Shown here: in pieces, positions 32,311 to 44,411 of the stretch
Position numbering within the stretch: the stretch's first letter is position 1
Layout of the letters: each line of letters starts with the position of its first letter
Origin: Membranipora membranacea
Taxonomy: Eukaryota; Bryozoa; Gymnolaemata; Cheilostomatida; Membraniporidae
Direction: 5' to 3'
Length of the DNA: 64,000 nt
Assembly (NCBI GenBank): GCA_914767715.1
Contig: OU612069.1
Location: 29,323,387 to 29,387,386, forward strand
Translations under genes and position numbers: made by a program
The notes under the pieces: model-generated
What the model saw: the letters and a program-made list of their open reading frames with translations, nothing else
Database searches by the model: none
Told to the model about the DNA's origin: nothing

Positions 32311-33213
32311 ATGATGGTTTCTCTGAGAATAACCTGGTTTGTGGCTTTGGCTGCAGTTCTTGCAGGTAATCCGGCTAACATATCTTATTTATAAAATTAT
32401 CAAACAACAGATCATCAAAGAACATTTACACAATGATTGTACTTCGCTGTATTTGATTGTAACATAGGCTGTATCATTTCTTCTCTCAGGTATAAGTTCT
32501 GCAGGCCGCTGTCGACCAGCCTGGAACCATTACAGCGGTGCAGATACTTGTATATTGTTATCTAACCATAGAAAGAACTATACGGACGCACAGGCATGGT
32601 GCCGTGGCATACATGGGGAGCTAGCTACGGCTGAGACAGAAACTAAGAACTTCTTTTTGAAGGGAGTAATTTTGCGAGCAGGTGAGTAGGAAATTGCCAC
32701 TTCAACCATAAAAGGTTTGGTCTTTTGGTAGCTGTCAAATTAAGAATCATAATGGCAGTTAGTTATTACTTATAATAAATACATCATCCGATTCTGAAAT
32801 GAGTTTAAGACATCATCAATCAAGTTCTTTTATAGAAGTGTTTTGAACTTTGTTAATCAATCTCTATGATCAGAACGTATTGCTTAAATTTGATACACAA
32901 TTCACAATATTTTTTCCTGCCCACTGCCGGTTTAAACAATCACATTTTTACTTTTGTAGAACTTTCAGACAAGAAAACCAAGTTGCCCTTGAAAATATGG
33001 ATCGGAGGTAATAGGTTGGGTGATGATAAACAATGGATGTGGGATGGGCTCGTAAAATCTAGCCTGAGTTCATACAACGAGTGGGCCAAAGGACAGCCAA
33101 GTGGTCGGTCTAAAGAAGATTGTATGGCTCTGGCCCACATGCGTCCATACAGATGGTTTGATCTTCGATGTATGAATAAATTACCCTTCATGTGTGAACA
33201 ACCAGCAAAATAG
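32311..33213 (+). CDS. Secreted C-type lectin B (three exons)
   Basis: Exons at 32311-32365, 32490-32681 and 32960-33213; the spliced frame is 501 bp (166 residues). Signal peptide MMVSLRITWFVALAAVLAG; the second ATG aligns with the start of D. Both introns are phase 1 (donors GTAATC, GTGAGT; acceptors CTCTCAG, TTTTGTAG). The lectin domain reads GRCRPAWNHYSGADTCILLS, AQAWCRGIHGELATAE, IWIGGNRLGDDKQWMWDG, GQPSGRSKEDCMALAH, RWFDLRCMNKLPFMCE: six cysteines of the long-form fold. In the sugar-specificity position it has QPS rather than EPN or QPD, and WFD for WND, so classical mannose or galactose binding is doubtful. It is divergently placed to lectin A with 5.3 kb between start codons. An AATAAATAAT-type poly(A) signal follows at about 33254. 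Confidence 0.9.
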
Positions 33214-33259
33214 CCTGAAGTTTTGCAGTGAAGATATATAGAAATATATAGAAATAAAT

Positions 33260-34731
33260 AATGTCAGTGTCATATTACAACTTGACAAGAGTCTTTACTT
33301 CACCCATCAAATTCCTTTGTTGGTCTTTCCTTTTTCACTTTGGACTCCCCTCCTGTTGAACAATTACGTAATAAGTACTTTTCTTGACTGAACTTATTAG
33401 CATACTACACTCTGTCCCTTTAGTTAGTAACACTACTACTTTTAGCTGTTGGGTGGGAAGGTGGGTCCATAGAGTACTCGGGAGTCTACTATATGACTGA
33501 TACCATATAGAAACTGTCAGGAATTCTACTGACCAAAATGGGATGCATGAGTTTCGATGGTTGTTTGGAGCTCGTGTTAGTAGGACGTGCCTTATATACA
33601 TTCGTAAGAATAAGTGAAAAGTACTGGTATTGCTGGTATGTCAATCTTTGTTAGAGGCAGCTTTCAGGTGGGTATCACATTGAGTGGGTACTTATTGATG
33701 ATGGCTCTGGTGACTGGAGCGTTGTTATTTTCTCAGTTTGTCATATCTTTTAACCAAGTTTGTCTTTAACCATAAACCGAGTTTCTACTTGAGTCATTAG
33801 GTAACTGTAGGTTACTGAATAAGGGTATCTAGCAGTGTACCCTAAACCAAAAAGACCCTGTGACTGAAAAGTTTTTTATTACCTTCTCAATAATACACTT
33901 TGCTGATTATGATCAGTATATGGATAGCAGATAAAACCTTAGAAGAAATAATCTATAGCTGTAAACATAAATGGTAGCGGTAAGAAACAATCACCATGAA
34001 ACCATATCATCGCCACAAATCTCATGGAGAAGGAGATTATCTAGCATGAATCAATCTCCATTGAATGTGGTCACCATGATAATCAGAACTCTTTCTTGAT
34101 TATTAGCAAGTTACGGTCAAGATTGTATGCTTCTTCCAAATTTAAAAATTTAAGCCTACTGTCGGTCAGTAAGATCATTTTATCAATATGGTTAATTTTC
34201 CCATTCTTATTTATATTATCGAGTTATGGTATTTCTAATCAACAGTTCAAGAATACACTCGACTTTTTAAAAGTTTTATCCGTATCCATAGTTGAAAGGA
34301 TACTTATTTTAGCCGCAAACTATGCCGACTTGGATGAGCATAATTAATTGATGTTTGTAATGCATGCCAAACATTCCGATCCCTTTTATTAAAATTTTAG
34401 ACCAGCAGATTTCAGAATGTTTCATACCGGTTAGCATTAAGATTATAAACAACATACATCAGCACCTTCATTGTCATATGTCATCAACTATATTAACAAA
34501 AAAATAAGTCTTATATTTAGGTATGAGTGTACTAAGCCTCACCATAAAAGGGTGAGGCTCCAGTTCGCAATAAGACAAGACTCGGAACATGAACAACCTT
34601 CGGATATTTTTTTAGAGTGTTTATTTCATCAACTTCAACATTGCACTGATTTTATAACTCAATACAATAATGAAAGGTATAATTTCATAGAGAAATTGTT
34701 GTGATCAATTACGATTCATGATATTGTATGA
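33260..34731. other. No recognisable gene
   Basis: The sequence between the 3' ends of lectins B (plus) and C (minus) is the junction of the two duplicated gene pairs. No protein motif or clear repeat border could be seen. Confidence 0.4.
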
Positions 34732-35609
34732 CTATTCTCTTCTCATTTCACACATGGAGGGTAATTCCCAGGAGCATGGAACATCGTGCCAGTTAGATGA
34801 TTCCCAATTGGCGAGAGCGAGACAGTCCTCATCTTTGAGATCGTGATTTGGCTCTCCAGCTTCCCATCCGGTATATGAAGTGATGGCTGATTTATCGAGA
34901 CCATCTAACATCCATACCCTCCCCTCCCTCAATGAATTACCGCCGAGCCATGTAAAGATCACTCTGGGTGTGAGTTCTACAAATAAAAGTAGAATGTCAG
35001 TGTGCATCATGTGTGACTGTTACTAGTTTGAGACAGTCACAGGTTGTACGAGAGATTTTGTATAAAGAAATGACTTCGAAGATTGAGGCTTAATGATGAT
35101 TATATAAAAAAATTAGACTTTTAATAATATATGGTCTATAAGGTTTGATTCTTACTATTTTTAGGAGGCAGCACATGCTCTCCCTACATTTTAATACTTA
35201 ATAATGCAGAGAAGTGATGATTTCATTCAAACTTACGTGCTTCTAAAATGATTCCCTTGATGAATAAGTCTTTAGTTTCTATCTCTGCGGTAGCTAGTTC
35301 TCCACCCTTGTCTTGACAGGCTCTTTGTGCATCTTTGTAGCTCAATCTGCCCTTGTTATACCATAGGCATGTATCTGTGCAGCTGTAATGGAAAGACCCT
35401 TTGGGGCATCTGTCTGCGCTCTCTGTACCTGAGAATATAATAATATATGTTTGAGGTGAGTAAGGCGTAAGGATAAGCGTTCACAACAATGTTTTTGATT
35501 GATTTAATTTTTTATTGGTATCACCCCCAGAATACTCGTTTTACTGAACCCTACCTGTGAATAAAGCCGCAGCCAAAACACCTATCAGTAAAACTCTGTT
35601 AGAAATCAT
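34732..35609 (-). CDS. Secreted C-type lectin C (three exons)
   Basis: Exons at 35609-35555, 35428-35237 and 34976-34732; the spliced frame is 492 bp (163 residues). Signal peptide MISNRVLLIGVLAAALFTG differs from that of A at two positions. Introns are phase 1/1 (donors GTAGGG, GTAAGT; acceptors TTCTCAG, TTTGTAG). Domain: DRCPKGSFHYSCTDTCLWYN, AQRACQDKGGELATAE, FTWLGGNSLREGRVWMLDG, GWEAGEPNHDLKDEDCLAL, SSNWHDVPCSWELPSMCE. EPN is kept; WHD replaces WND. Exon 2 is the standard 192 bp without the duplication seen in A. It is the divergent partner of D (3.2 kb between start codons) and the duplicate of A. Confidence 0.9.
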
Positions 35610-35670
35610 TGCATGTGTTCAAAGACTAGTTACAATGCTCTTACTGTATATATGTAGGAGATTAATCTGC

Positions 35671-35725
35671 TTTTATACCGCCTCTATATAACATGATGCA
35701 CACTCGGCACCTCTGATTGGCTGGA
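35671..35725 (-). promoter_or_regulatory. Lectin C core promoter: AGCCAATC and TATA box
   Basis: On the minus strand CCAGCCAATCAG (about 35713-35724) precedes CGGTATAAAAGC (about 35669-35680), which lies about 65 bases before the ATG at 35609. It is nearly identical to the lectin A promoter. Confidence 0.65.
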
Positions 35726-38688
35726 GAATACTATACCTTCCAGCAGTCATATTTACACCAAAGAGTTGAAGACATTAGCTCCTTGTTTACACACACAAAC
35801 TGACTGCCACTGGACACTGCTCTTTAATTTTCATCAAACTTTTCTGACATGTTGACAAAAAAGCTGACACAGCTTGCTTAGGACACAGCTAGATGCATCA
35901 ATGTTGTCCAGTAACATGATTCAGGCTGGAGACATTTTGAAGTCGGACGAATCAACATAATGACTTATCCCCCTACAAATAGTGTAATCTTCATTGTTCA
36001 AATTGGAAAACCTTTGTGCTAAAAGCAATGGAGTAACTCATAAGTAATTCATCGGCCACATTCTAGTGCATTCTTTTAGCTCATGGCTTCAACTAGCAAC
36101 AAGTCATTTCAGCTTCCTGTCTTTTACTCCCATTTACAAAGTTGGGTGGATATGTTCCTGTCAGCGTTTCCCGGTCTAATTTTAAATGCTGGTCGCAGTG
36201 GAAATATTGAAATTTACACAATGTTGCACAATAGTGATCATGGAAAATGAATATATGTTTTTTAAATATTCAAAAACTGAAAGAGCATTACAGAATTAGT
36301 GGTTGTAACACATTAATAGCCGAGAAGCATTGTCAATACTCCCTTATATCACCTGTATATCACCATCATTTAGGGGAAACTATCATCTCAATTTTTTCAA
36401 CTTCAGATGGATCTGATTGTTTTATGGTGACTTTCTATTGACCCTTCCATCTCATAACCCCAGTTTTCCATGCTTTGAGTATGTCCTTTTTCAATCTTCC
36501 AAAATATAATTATCATCAAAAAATCACGCGGAGTTCTGACATAATATATATTTTTTGTCATCAATGGATTCAATACAATGCCGCCATAAAAACATCCCAA
36601 CTATACGAACATCTAAAGCCAGTTTTCCAGGTTGCAGCAAAATTTAGAAAATATGGTTTCGCTTCGATGATGGTTATATACAGGTGATGTGTGGCAAGTT
36701 TTTGAGCTGGTTCTCGGCAATTTATGATAGCTGAGCTAAGAAAACTTGTAGATCCACTTATTCTGACATGATCTTTCAGATTTCGTTTCGAAACCATATC
36801 GTTATTTTTTCACACTCTTCATTTTGCCAGCAGCTTCTTTTTTGCAACCAGCCGCCTATTGTGAAAATTTGTATGGTAAAATATTACCATCATGATCAGC
36901 ATAGAAAAACTTTATGAGACGCAACGGTCAAATCCTATACACCCAATTTCGTAAATGAAGTTGCATTTCCAGCAATATTTTGCATAGACTGCCACCGGAC
37001 TATTTTGGTTTTTTATAAACAGTCTATCCATCAGTTTATTGGTGCTACACGAGACCCAATAGCTGGAAGAAGTAGAGTTTTGGTATCTGATAAGTGCATA
37101 ATGACTGACTATATTCTATCTAAGCTTACACTTAAGAAAAGGTAAAAATATGTAATTATGTATGTACCTTTATTGATTCACATGTGAATAATAAAAACTG
37201 TACAGCCGTACTGTCTAAAAAAATATGCTACATGGGGTACCAAAAGATGGTAGTAGTAGAATTTTGATATCTGATTTGTGCGCAATTATGTTAAGTGTGG
37301 GAGAAGGGAGGCAGGAAGAATACCTACACTACATACTTCTCTGCCTCCAGACTCATTCATCTCTCAATTTGTCGACATTCCGACATCCCCTTCATTTATC
37401 TTGTTAAAGGAAATGGAAAGCATCCTGTCTTTGTCACAGGTATTTTTTGTCTTCCTACATGACCAGAAATTGGCAATTTACCTGACGTACCGCACTCACC
37501 TGCACATCCCTCTCAGCATTTGTTTGCCACATGAGATTCCTCAGCTGATTGAAAGCGACAAACTGTATTATGACAAAAGACTGGTTCATATATTTTCTTG
37601 AAATGAGCAATTGACCTGAGTTCCCCATTAGCTTACTGATCTAAATCTACGTGAACCAACGAGCAACCACTGGACATAATTTACTCCCAAATAGTTGGCA
37701 TATCCTCATGACCAGCATAAATCCAGCAAGATAAGACTATGTGAGACTATCACCACAACCACCACAACCACAGCCTCATCCAAATCAAAAAACCATGCAT
37801 CCCAAATCTTCCTGTTGTGGACTGAATATTTCACCGCACCACTACCCAAAGCAACCGGACATGTGCGGTTATTTTGAGAAACTCCCCACCCTACACATCC
37901 GCTACCATCATATCATGCAGGGTTCACCATACAGGCCAACTCATTAACACCATGTTTTTCGCTAGAGTCATTATTACATATCTGTTCAATAGCGGGTCTT
38001 TGTTGCCTTTTGCAAGTACCATGAGAACCTATATTTTAGTTCAGCAGAGAAAGAATATGATGATGTGCCAGCTTGAATGTTTTTAGATTATTTGAACTGA
38101 GATGATTACTAGATAAACATCTTAGTCTGAACTTTAGTGATTACAGATTCAAAGTTCAAATATAGATGTGTTGCAATTGCTCAAACTACCCATATAACCG
38201 ACGGGCGAAAGGAAAATTAAGGACAACTAATAAAGTAATCAGTTTAGCCCTTCTAAGTATTTGTTGGGTGAATTGTAAGCGATGGTTAAACGTCGCGCCA
38301 CATTTTCTGAACATTGAAAGTTTGTTTACTCATTTTTTTGCTAGAATACAAGCAGACATCTTGGACATCAACTGCTATTGTTAGTATCTTGGTCTCCTTG
38401 GTAGGCTGGGGATCAGTAGAGGGTTATTAGCTGAAAAAGTTTATTGTACTTTTTGCATGTTTTGAGTCACAAGTACTTGCATGGAGCGATGGATGTTACA
38501 TGGTTATGAAAGTCGATGCTTGAAACTGATGTAAATGGCATGTTGCCAATCCCCTATAGATACCCTGTCGCAGCGCAGCCTTTTATACACACAAGTTAAA
38601 TCCTCGGGGTAAGGTAATAAATCATATTATAAAATAAGATGGAAGGTGGTCGAAGGTGGAGCTAACCATCATTTAATAAAATGTATGG
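35726..38688. other. Intergenic region between lectins C and D; duplicate of the A-B spacer
   Basis: No gene is supported. It is collinear with parts of 27.1-32.2 kb but about 2 kb shorter. The block at 37220-37560 and the low-complexity CACCACAACC tract at 37750-37790 have counterparts in the A-B spacer; frames are not conserved. Confidence 0.55.
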
Positions 38689-38691
38689 ACA

Positions 38692-38750
38692 TATCTAGCC
38701 AATCCAGTCGAAGATGATAAATAATGTAGATCAGTTTCAGTATAAAAAAG
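38692..38750 (+). promoter_or_regulatory. Lectin D core promoter: AGCCAATC and TATA box
   Basis: CTAGCCAATCCAG at about 38695-38707 and CAGTATAAAAAAG at about 38739-38750, 90-95 bases before the ATG at 38837. It is followed by the same 5' leader as lectin B. Confidence 0.7.
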
Positions 38751-38836
38751 AATTTCCTTCTATCCAAACAGTAGAAGGATCACTCACAGGTTCCCTGATC
38801 CGTATTGCATACAAGCTCTAGTCACTGAACAAGACG

Positions 38837-39742
38837 ATGGTTTCTCTGAGAATGACCTTGATTGTGGCTTTGGCTGCGGCTCTGGCAGGTAATCCAGCTA
38901 ACATCTTATTTATAAAATAAGCATACAACAGATCAACAAAGAACATTTACACAATGATTCTGTTTTGCTGTATTTGATTATAACAGAGGCAGTATTATTT
39001 CTTCTCTCAGGTATAAGTGATGCCGGCCACTGTCCGGATAGTTTCTACTACTACAATATTGCAGATACTTGTATATGGTATAATTCATGGAGACTTAACT
39101 ATGCAGACGCACAGAAGTTCTGTCGCTTTTTTGGTGGAGAGCTAGCTACCGCTGAGATAAAAACTAAGAGCTTCTTCTTAAAGGGAATCATTTTGGAAGA
39201 AAGTAAGTACAAAATTGCCACTATGTATGAGGTTCAGTTCTGTCTTTTGGGAAAGTGTCAAATTCTTTCCGCAGTTTGTATTTTATTCTTTTCGGTTGAG
39301 TTAAACACATAATTGAACAAATATTTTAATGAAAGAGTTTGAGTTTGTTCATCAATATCTATGGTCCGAACTCATTGCTCAGAATATGAAATTTTTCTTA
39401 AAGAAATCACAAAAGAAACACATCAAGGCAGATGAGGTATATTCCACAATATATTTTCTGCCCGCAGCTGGCTAAAACAATCTCATTTTAACTTTTGTAG
39501 AATCTAAGCAAAAAACGATACCCTTGTCCACATGGATCGGGGGTAACAAGTTGGGTGGTGATAGAGTATGGATGTGGGATGGGTTCGTTAAATCAAATAT
39601 GAGTTCATATAATGGCTGGGCCAAAGGACAGCCAAGTGGTCGGTCTAAAGAAGATTGTATGGCTCTGATACTTCAGGGATGGGATGATCTTCCATCCTGG
39701 TGGAAGAAACCCTCCTTCTGTGAAATAAAACCAACTGCTTGA
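38837..39742 (+). CDS. Secreted C-type lectin D (three exons)
   Basis: Exons at 38837-38888, 39011-39202 and 39501-39742; the spliced frame is 486 bp (161 residues). Signal peptide MVSLRMTLIVALAAALAG. Introns are phase 1/1 (donors GTAATC, GTAAGT; acceptors CTCTCAG, TTTTGTAG). Domain: GHCPDSFYYYNIADTCIWYN, AQKFCRFFGGELATAE, STWIGGNKLGGDRVWMWDG, GQPSGRSKEDCMALI, WDDLPSWWKKPSFCE. It keeps the QPS motif of B, but the region before the last cysteine is shortened and the fifth canonical cysteine is missing (LPSWW in place of the usual xxC), so the small disulfide loop is altered. AATAAA-type signals follow at about 39769. It is the duplicate of B and the divergent partner of C. Confidence 0.88.
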
Positions 39743-40074
39743 TATCTATGCATCTTTGCTTGTTTCACAATAAAAAATTAAAATTAAAAAAAATATTTAC
39801 AATTATTTCCTATTTTTTTCAAACTTTCTCAGTCGAATCATTTTGCTTCTCTATCTACCTGCCCATTCAGCTCAACTTATGATTCTCAAATGATCAATGT
39901 CATATACTGTGCCTAATATCTGACTGTGTGGCATTTGCCATTACAATAACATGTCAGGGTTATGAAAAAAGATAAATTTGGCTCATCATAGTAGTGTAGT
40001 CTGATCTGACCAGACAGTGAAGTCATTTTCTGATTGATGGTGACATCTGATACTCAACGATTCCGTGTGAAAAT

Positions 40075-40320
40075 GCTATGGTCAAAATGCCATTGGGACA
40101 AAATGCCAGTGACATAATGCCATTGCCGTGATGCCATAATGCCATAGGTGATAACACCACTGCACATTATACCAATGCCAAAATACCAGTTGTACAAAAC
40201 GCCAGTTGTGTCAAAATACCAGCGGATATAATGCCAGATCGGACATAATACCATTTGGGACAACATACCATATCCCAAAATACCATTGCCATAATGCCAA
40301 TATATGTTACCAAAGGAGAT
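40075..40320. repeat. Degenerate minisatellite, units around (A)AATGCCA-TTG
   Basis: About 14-18 imperfect units of roughly 14-18 bp built on AATGCCATTG / AATACCAGTTG / AATACCATTTGG alternate across the interval. The minus-strand ORF read through it (rich in GIL, WHY and WYF) is an artefact of the repeat. Confidence 0.75.
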
Positions 40321-40383
40321 CAAGCCACGTCTGATTTTCATTGTTAGTTATTTTACAGCTGCGAATTGCTCGGTCAGAGCAGG

Positions 40384-40460
40384 AGGTGATTCAGTTGGTT
40401 AGAGCCATCTCATTGACTGTTCAAGTCTCAAAGTTTCTACGTTCGAATTTTGATGATCTC
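40384..40460 (+). repeat. tRNA-like SINE head or decayed tRNA
   Basis: GGTGATTCAGTTGGTTAGAGC resembles a pol III box A, and CGTTCGAATTTTG 36-40 bases later resembles box B. The acceptor arms do not pair and the 5' and 3' flanks are not tRNA-like, so a tRNA-derived SINE head is more likely than a working tRNA. The SINE body and tail were not defined. Confidence 0.45.
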
Positions 40461-43299
40461 TGAAGTTTGTTGGTGTCCACAAACTGAGAGCTAGTAACTT
40501 GTGTCAAATATTTCCCAATTTTTCTTTAGAATTATAATGACAATAACTCTGGACTCATGTCACTAATGACATCAATGAGACCACAATGATTGAACATAGA
40601 GCAGGTTGACTCTGCATTCATTAGTTTTATAAAAAAATTACAGGCACAACAAATAAGAAAAAAAATCTGTTCCCCCAAAATGAACTTTCACGGCTAGGCC
40701 ATGTCCATAGTATTCAGCAAAGTCGTTTTATAGGGAGGGGTTTGTGAGTCACAGGACGTTCACAACTTGAATACCATGTTGTAGATTTAATATATGATAG
40801 TGAGGATATAGATGTGTTTTTACATCTCTTCTGACCATATACACAATCAAAAAAACTTTTTTTTTCTACTCAAAGGTATGAAAGCCAATTTACAGAGCCG
40901 TTTTGTCAAAATGTGGTGTTACTAGGCGAAATTGTTTTTCTTAAATAGATATCCATAGAAATTGCTTACAGACCCATTTCAATTTTAAACTCGACATCGA
41001 AGGTTTCAAAAAACTGTTCTCTATGCAAATGAGAGAGTATTCGGGGTGCAAAGAATTACTCACAAATTAGAGATGGTGGGTCGTCGCTGGTCAAGTGGTG
41101 AATAGCAGGTAGGGTGGGCACTAAGTGAAAAACAAATCAGAAAAGTTTACACTTGCTGCGATCAAAACGAAAAGCTAGGCTATGTAATGTGTTGCCACAT
41201 GTGCCGGTATCATGTTGAAAACTATAAACAAGGTGTAAAAAAGTATCCAATACAAAGATAATCATTAAGACTGTTCTAGAAATGGCCTTGTGTCAGATGT
41301 CACTTTTTCAGTGTCCTAGCGCTGAAAAAGATTATATTTTTATACTCATGAACCCATGAACAGAATTTTCCTAGACTATGTGCGATCATGCTAGGTTTCA
41401 TGACGCCAGTAATAGCATCAGTCAAGACGGTCAAAACCCTTCTAGCCAACACATAAAGTTGGTGAAATTTAGGGAGTCAATTAATTTGCCATATCCCACA
41501 GAGTTTGCGGCACGCAACTGTCTGGAAGTGTCAAAGCCTTTATTCCCCAACATATAGAATAATATCATGTAAGTAAGTTTAAGGATTGTCTTTTCTTTGA
41601 CAAAATGAAGACAATGAATCATTAGCCGTTTAAAACGTCGCTCTTTCGAGAACAAACTACAATTTCATTCTCCCTAATTATATCACATAATACAAACTCA
41701 GTGAGCGACCATATTGGGCTTTTGGCTGATTTTAATTGAAAGCCCCCATGATAGTATCAAATCTCACTGATTGTCACTGTCTGGCCTCAGCGAGTGTTAT
41801 GAACACCAAAAAAGGAAAGTAGGGATTCTTGCAAACAGTAGTTCTAATGGCAACCCCCCTGACTCTTGCCCACCGTCAAACAGCCCCCCCCCCCACCCCC
41901 CGCCCCGCCCCGGCACACTATACATGTATTCTCAATATGCTTTTATGTGCTAACTTCGTTGAGTCTAGGGGATGGGGATGATGATAAAACTGGCAAATCA
42001 GTTTTGTCAATTCTAGTCGTTTGATATAAAACATCATTATTCACTTCTTTAGATTGGTGAGACTACCATCTGTCAGAAGTAGTCATAATCCTGCAAAAGA
42101 GTGTAGAAGTGAAGACTTTCATTACAGATCTCAGACTTGTCACCACACAGATTTTATTGATCACACATTCCAATATGCATTCGACAACCTAACTACATTG
42201 AGCGGGAATATGTAGATACATATGTGTATCAATTACAACCCTCCCCACCCTACATAGACACAAAAATTGAAATCCAACTACCATTTCTACTCAGGTTCAA
42301 ACTATATCAAAATGATCTTCGCTTATAAGATAATCTTTCCGAACCCACAGAATCAGTATAATAATTGTGGAGGCATGTGACATATGAGACTATAATAATA
42401 ACAATAACCATTCACGTTATGGTTACACTAGCTTGCCATGCACTTCTTGTAGCTCGGCTCAGGAGGCTCTAATGGCCGTGAAGCAAGTCAATTGAATAGT
42501 ATAAAGCTCAAGCAATCTTTCGACAATCAGATTTTTGAAAAAGGTGAAAAAACCTATACATACATGGAAATTACAACTAAACTACACATGAATAAAAAAT
42601 CTGGTTGAGATATTAAACATTGAAATAAGATGGAAAACCAATCCAGACCAATTGTGCCTAAGACTTCTTTCAACATTTGATGTTGAATGATGAGATTTCC
42701 TGCTAAATTACTGAACTCGAATCACCACCATCGACAATTTATTTCATGATCAGAATATTTCGTGAAATGTTGTATTAGCAACTTATGATCTTTGGTATTA
42801 ACAGTATGAGGCAACCTGTAGCAGATAATAATTGCACTTGTTGCATTTGGGACACAGGATTATTGTGCCTCATGCATTGATTGATTTGAAAGCTTGTTAT
42901 AGAAGGGGCTTTGTTCAAACCATAGACTTAATATACTACCTAGACAGGCCTATAGCATTCAATACTGTCCCACTTAAATAGCACGACATGACGTAATTAG
43001 TTTGTGCTGTGAGCCATAGGTTAATGTGCAAGAAAATAATATAACATACTTTAAAAATAGGCTCAAAGAGTCGATGCACAGTCGAGTTGAATAATAAAAT
43101 TCTCGATAACATCAGCATGCTGCTCCTGTGATCATCACAACTAGACTAGACTGATCACAATATCTAACCTAAGCTATAGCATGAGTCAATACTGAACATA
43201 GAACAAAAGAATAAATAATGGTAAACAGTAATTTAGCACAATTCACACGTAGGTGCTATCGCTCACAAGATTGGCAAGCAAACCGACACACTCCCACCT
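40461..43299. other. No recognisable gene
   Basis: Includes a C-rich tract (41885-41912, mostly C with A interruptions). No transposon or protein motif was recognised on either strand. Confidence 0.4.
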
Positions 43300-44411
43300 G
43301 AATAGTGCGGCAGCGCGATTCACATCAAACTCTAATCTAGCAAGACCACCAGCTTATGGTCAGGCCTCTCGAGACAGTGTGCTCTTCCACCAACCACACA
43401 AGGGAAGAGTCTGACTTTGCGTACTAAACCATCATCACCCTTGAAAACTTCCACCACGCTTCCCAGTTTCCACATATGCGTGGACAGTTTTCATCAGATA
43501 TAACAACTACTGAATTCACTTTGAGGTTTGGTTTGGTTTGAGTCCATTTGGACCTGTCATATAATGTGATAAGATACTGTCTTTTCCATTATTTCCAAAA
43601 CTGATTAGCCAGGAATTGTATTTTTTTCCATCGCTTCCTGATATACAGATCAGTGTCTGAAAATTGTCCTGGAGGGGGGACAACTACCTCCGATTTCATG
43701 GTCAAAAGATGATTAGGTGACAATGGTCGAGGGCTATGCAGGTCATACAAATTTTTTAACAGAAAGTGGTCTACTATTGATAACAGCCATGGTTTCACAA
43801 AACAGAGTTCTGAGTTCAGAAGGATTTACTCTACATGGGTGTTCAATGATGAGATTTGTCAGAACGCTACGTATTGAACGAATTTAACGCTCCCAAACTC
43901 CGCCCATGTGGCTTGCATTTGGAGGATTGAATACAAATTCACAGTCGAGTTTTGCTAGCTTAGATTTCAGCTCAGAATCTGTCATACGGTCAAAAGCCCG
44001 CTTAAAATCTGGTGAGGCACCTACAAAATTTGTTCCCCTGTAACAAAATAACTTCCTGATATTGCCTCTTGCTGCTGTTACTTGGCGGAAAGAGTTTATG
44101 AAAAATTCGGTACTCAAATCATCAAGAATTTCTATGTGGACGGCCCTAGAATATAAGCAAGTGTACAAAACTCCATATTTTTTCAGTTGTTTACGGTTTT
44201 CATTGACTATGAATGGTCCAAAACAATTGCAGCCAACAGATGTGAATGGAGGGCTTTCTTCCACTCTTTGGGTTGGTAGATCAGCCATTTTTTGACTGCC
44301 TAGAGCTCCTCTTTCCTTACGACAGGTTACACAGTAATGAATGATACTTGACACAACTCTACTTATCCCAATGATCCTGAAACCATGTGAATGTATAGCA
44401 TTTACAGTCAT
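43300..44411 (-). pseudogene. pol: BEL/Pao retrotransposon pol: integrase and C-terminal fossil
   Basis: The minus-strand frame 44411-43884 reads IIHYCVTCRKERGALGSQKM (CxxC of the integrase zinc region), ADLPTQRVEESPPFTSVG, CFGPFIVNENRKQLKKYG, YSRAVHIEILDDLSTEFF, YRGTNFVGASPDFKRAF and NPPNASHMGGVWER, the exact order of BEL/Pao integrases. After a stop it resumes at 43798 with NLYDLHSPRPLSPNHLLTMK and RKRWKKIQFLANQFW, and degraded matches to the last region (VVEVFKGDDGLVRKV, HCLERPDHKLVVLL in shifting frames) reach about 43300. Two catalytic acids appear lost: the first Asp (usually GVDxFGPF) is Asn in GCNCFGPF, and the second (RSDxGTNF) is Tyr in FCYRGTNF. Gag, RT and LTRs are not present nearby. 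It is a dead fragment. Confidence 0.85.

Noticed and set aside
26126-39742. Lectins as venom or toxin genes
   Set aside because: Small secreted C-type lectins occur in venoms, but nothing here (no toxin-type cysteine pattern or toxin neighbour) separates them from ordinary immune or mucosal lectins.
40054-40341. 95-codon minus-strand ORF rich in Gly, Tyr and Trp
   Set aside because: It is the translation of a degenerate minisatellite.
40384-40460. Functional tRNA gene
   Set aside because: Box A and box B are present but the acceptor stem does not pair and the anticodon arm is poor; a SINE head is likelier.
41771-41953. Pro-rich ORF ending in PPHPPPRP
   Set aside because: Comes from a C-homopolymer-like tract; no other coding evidence.
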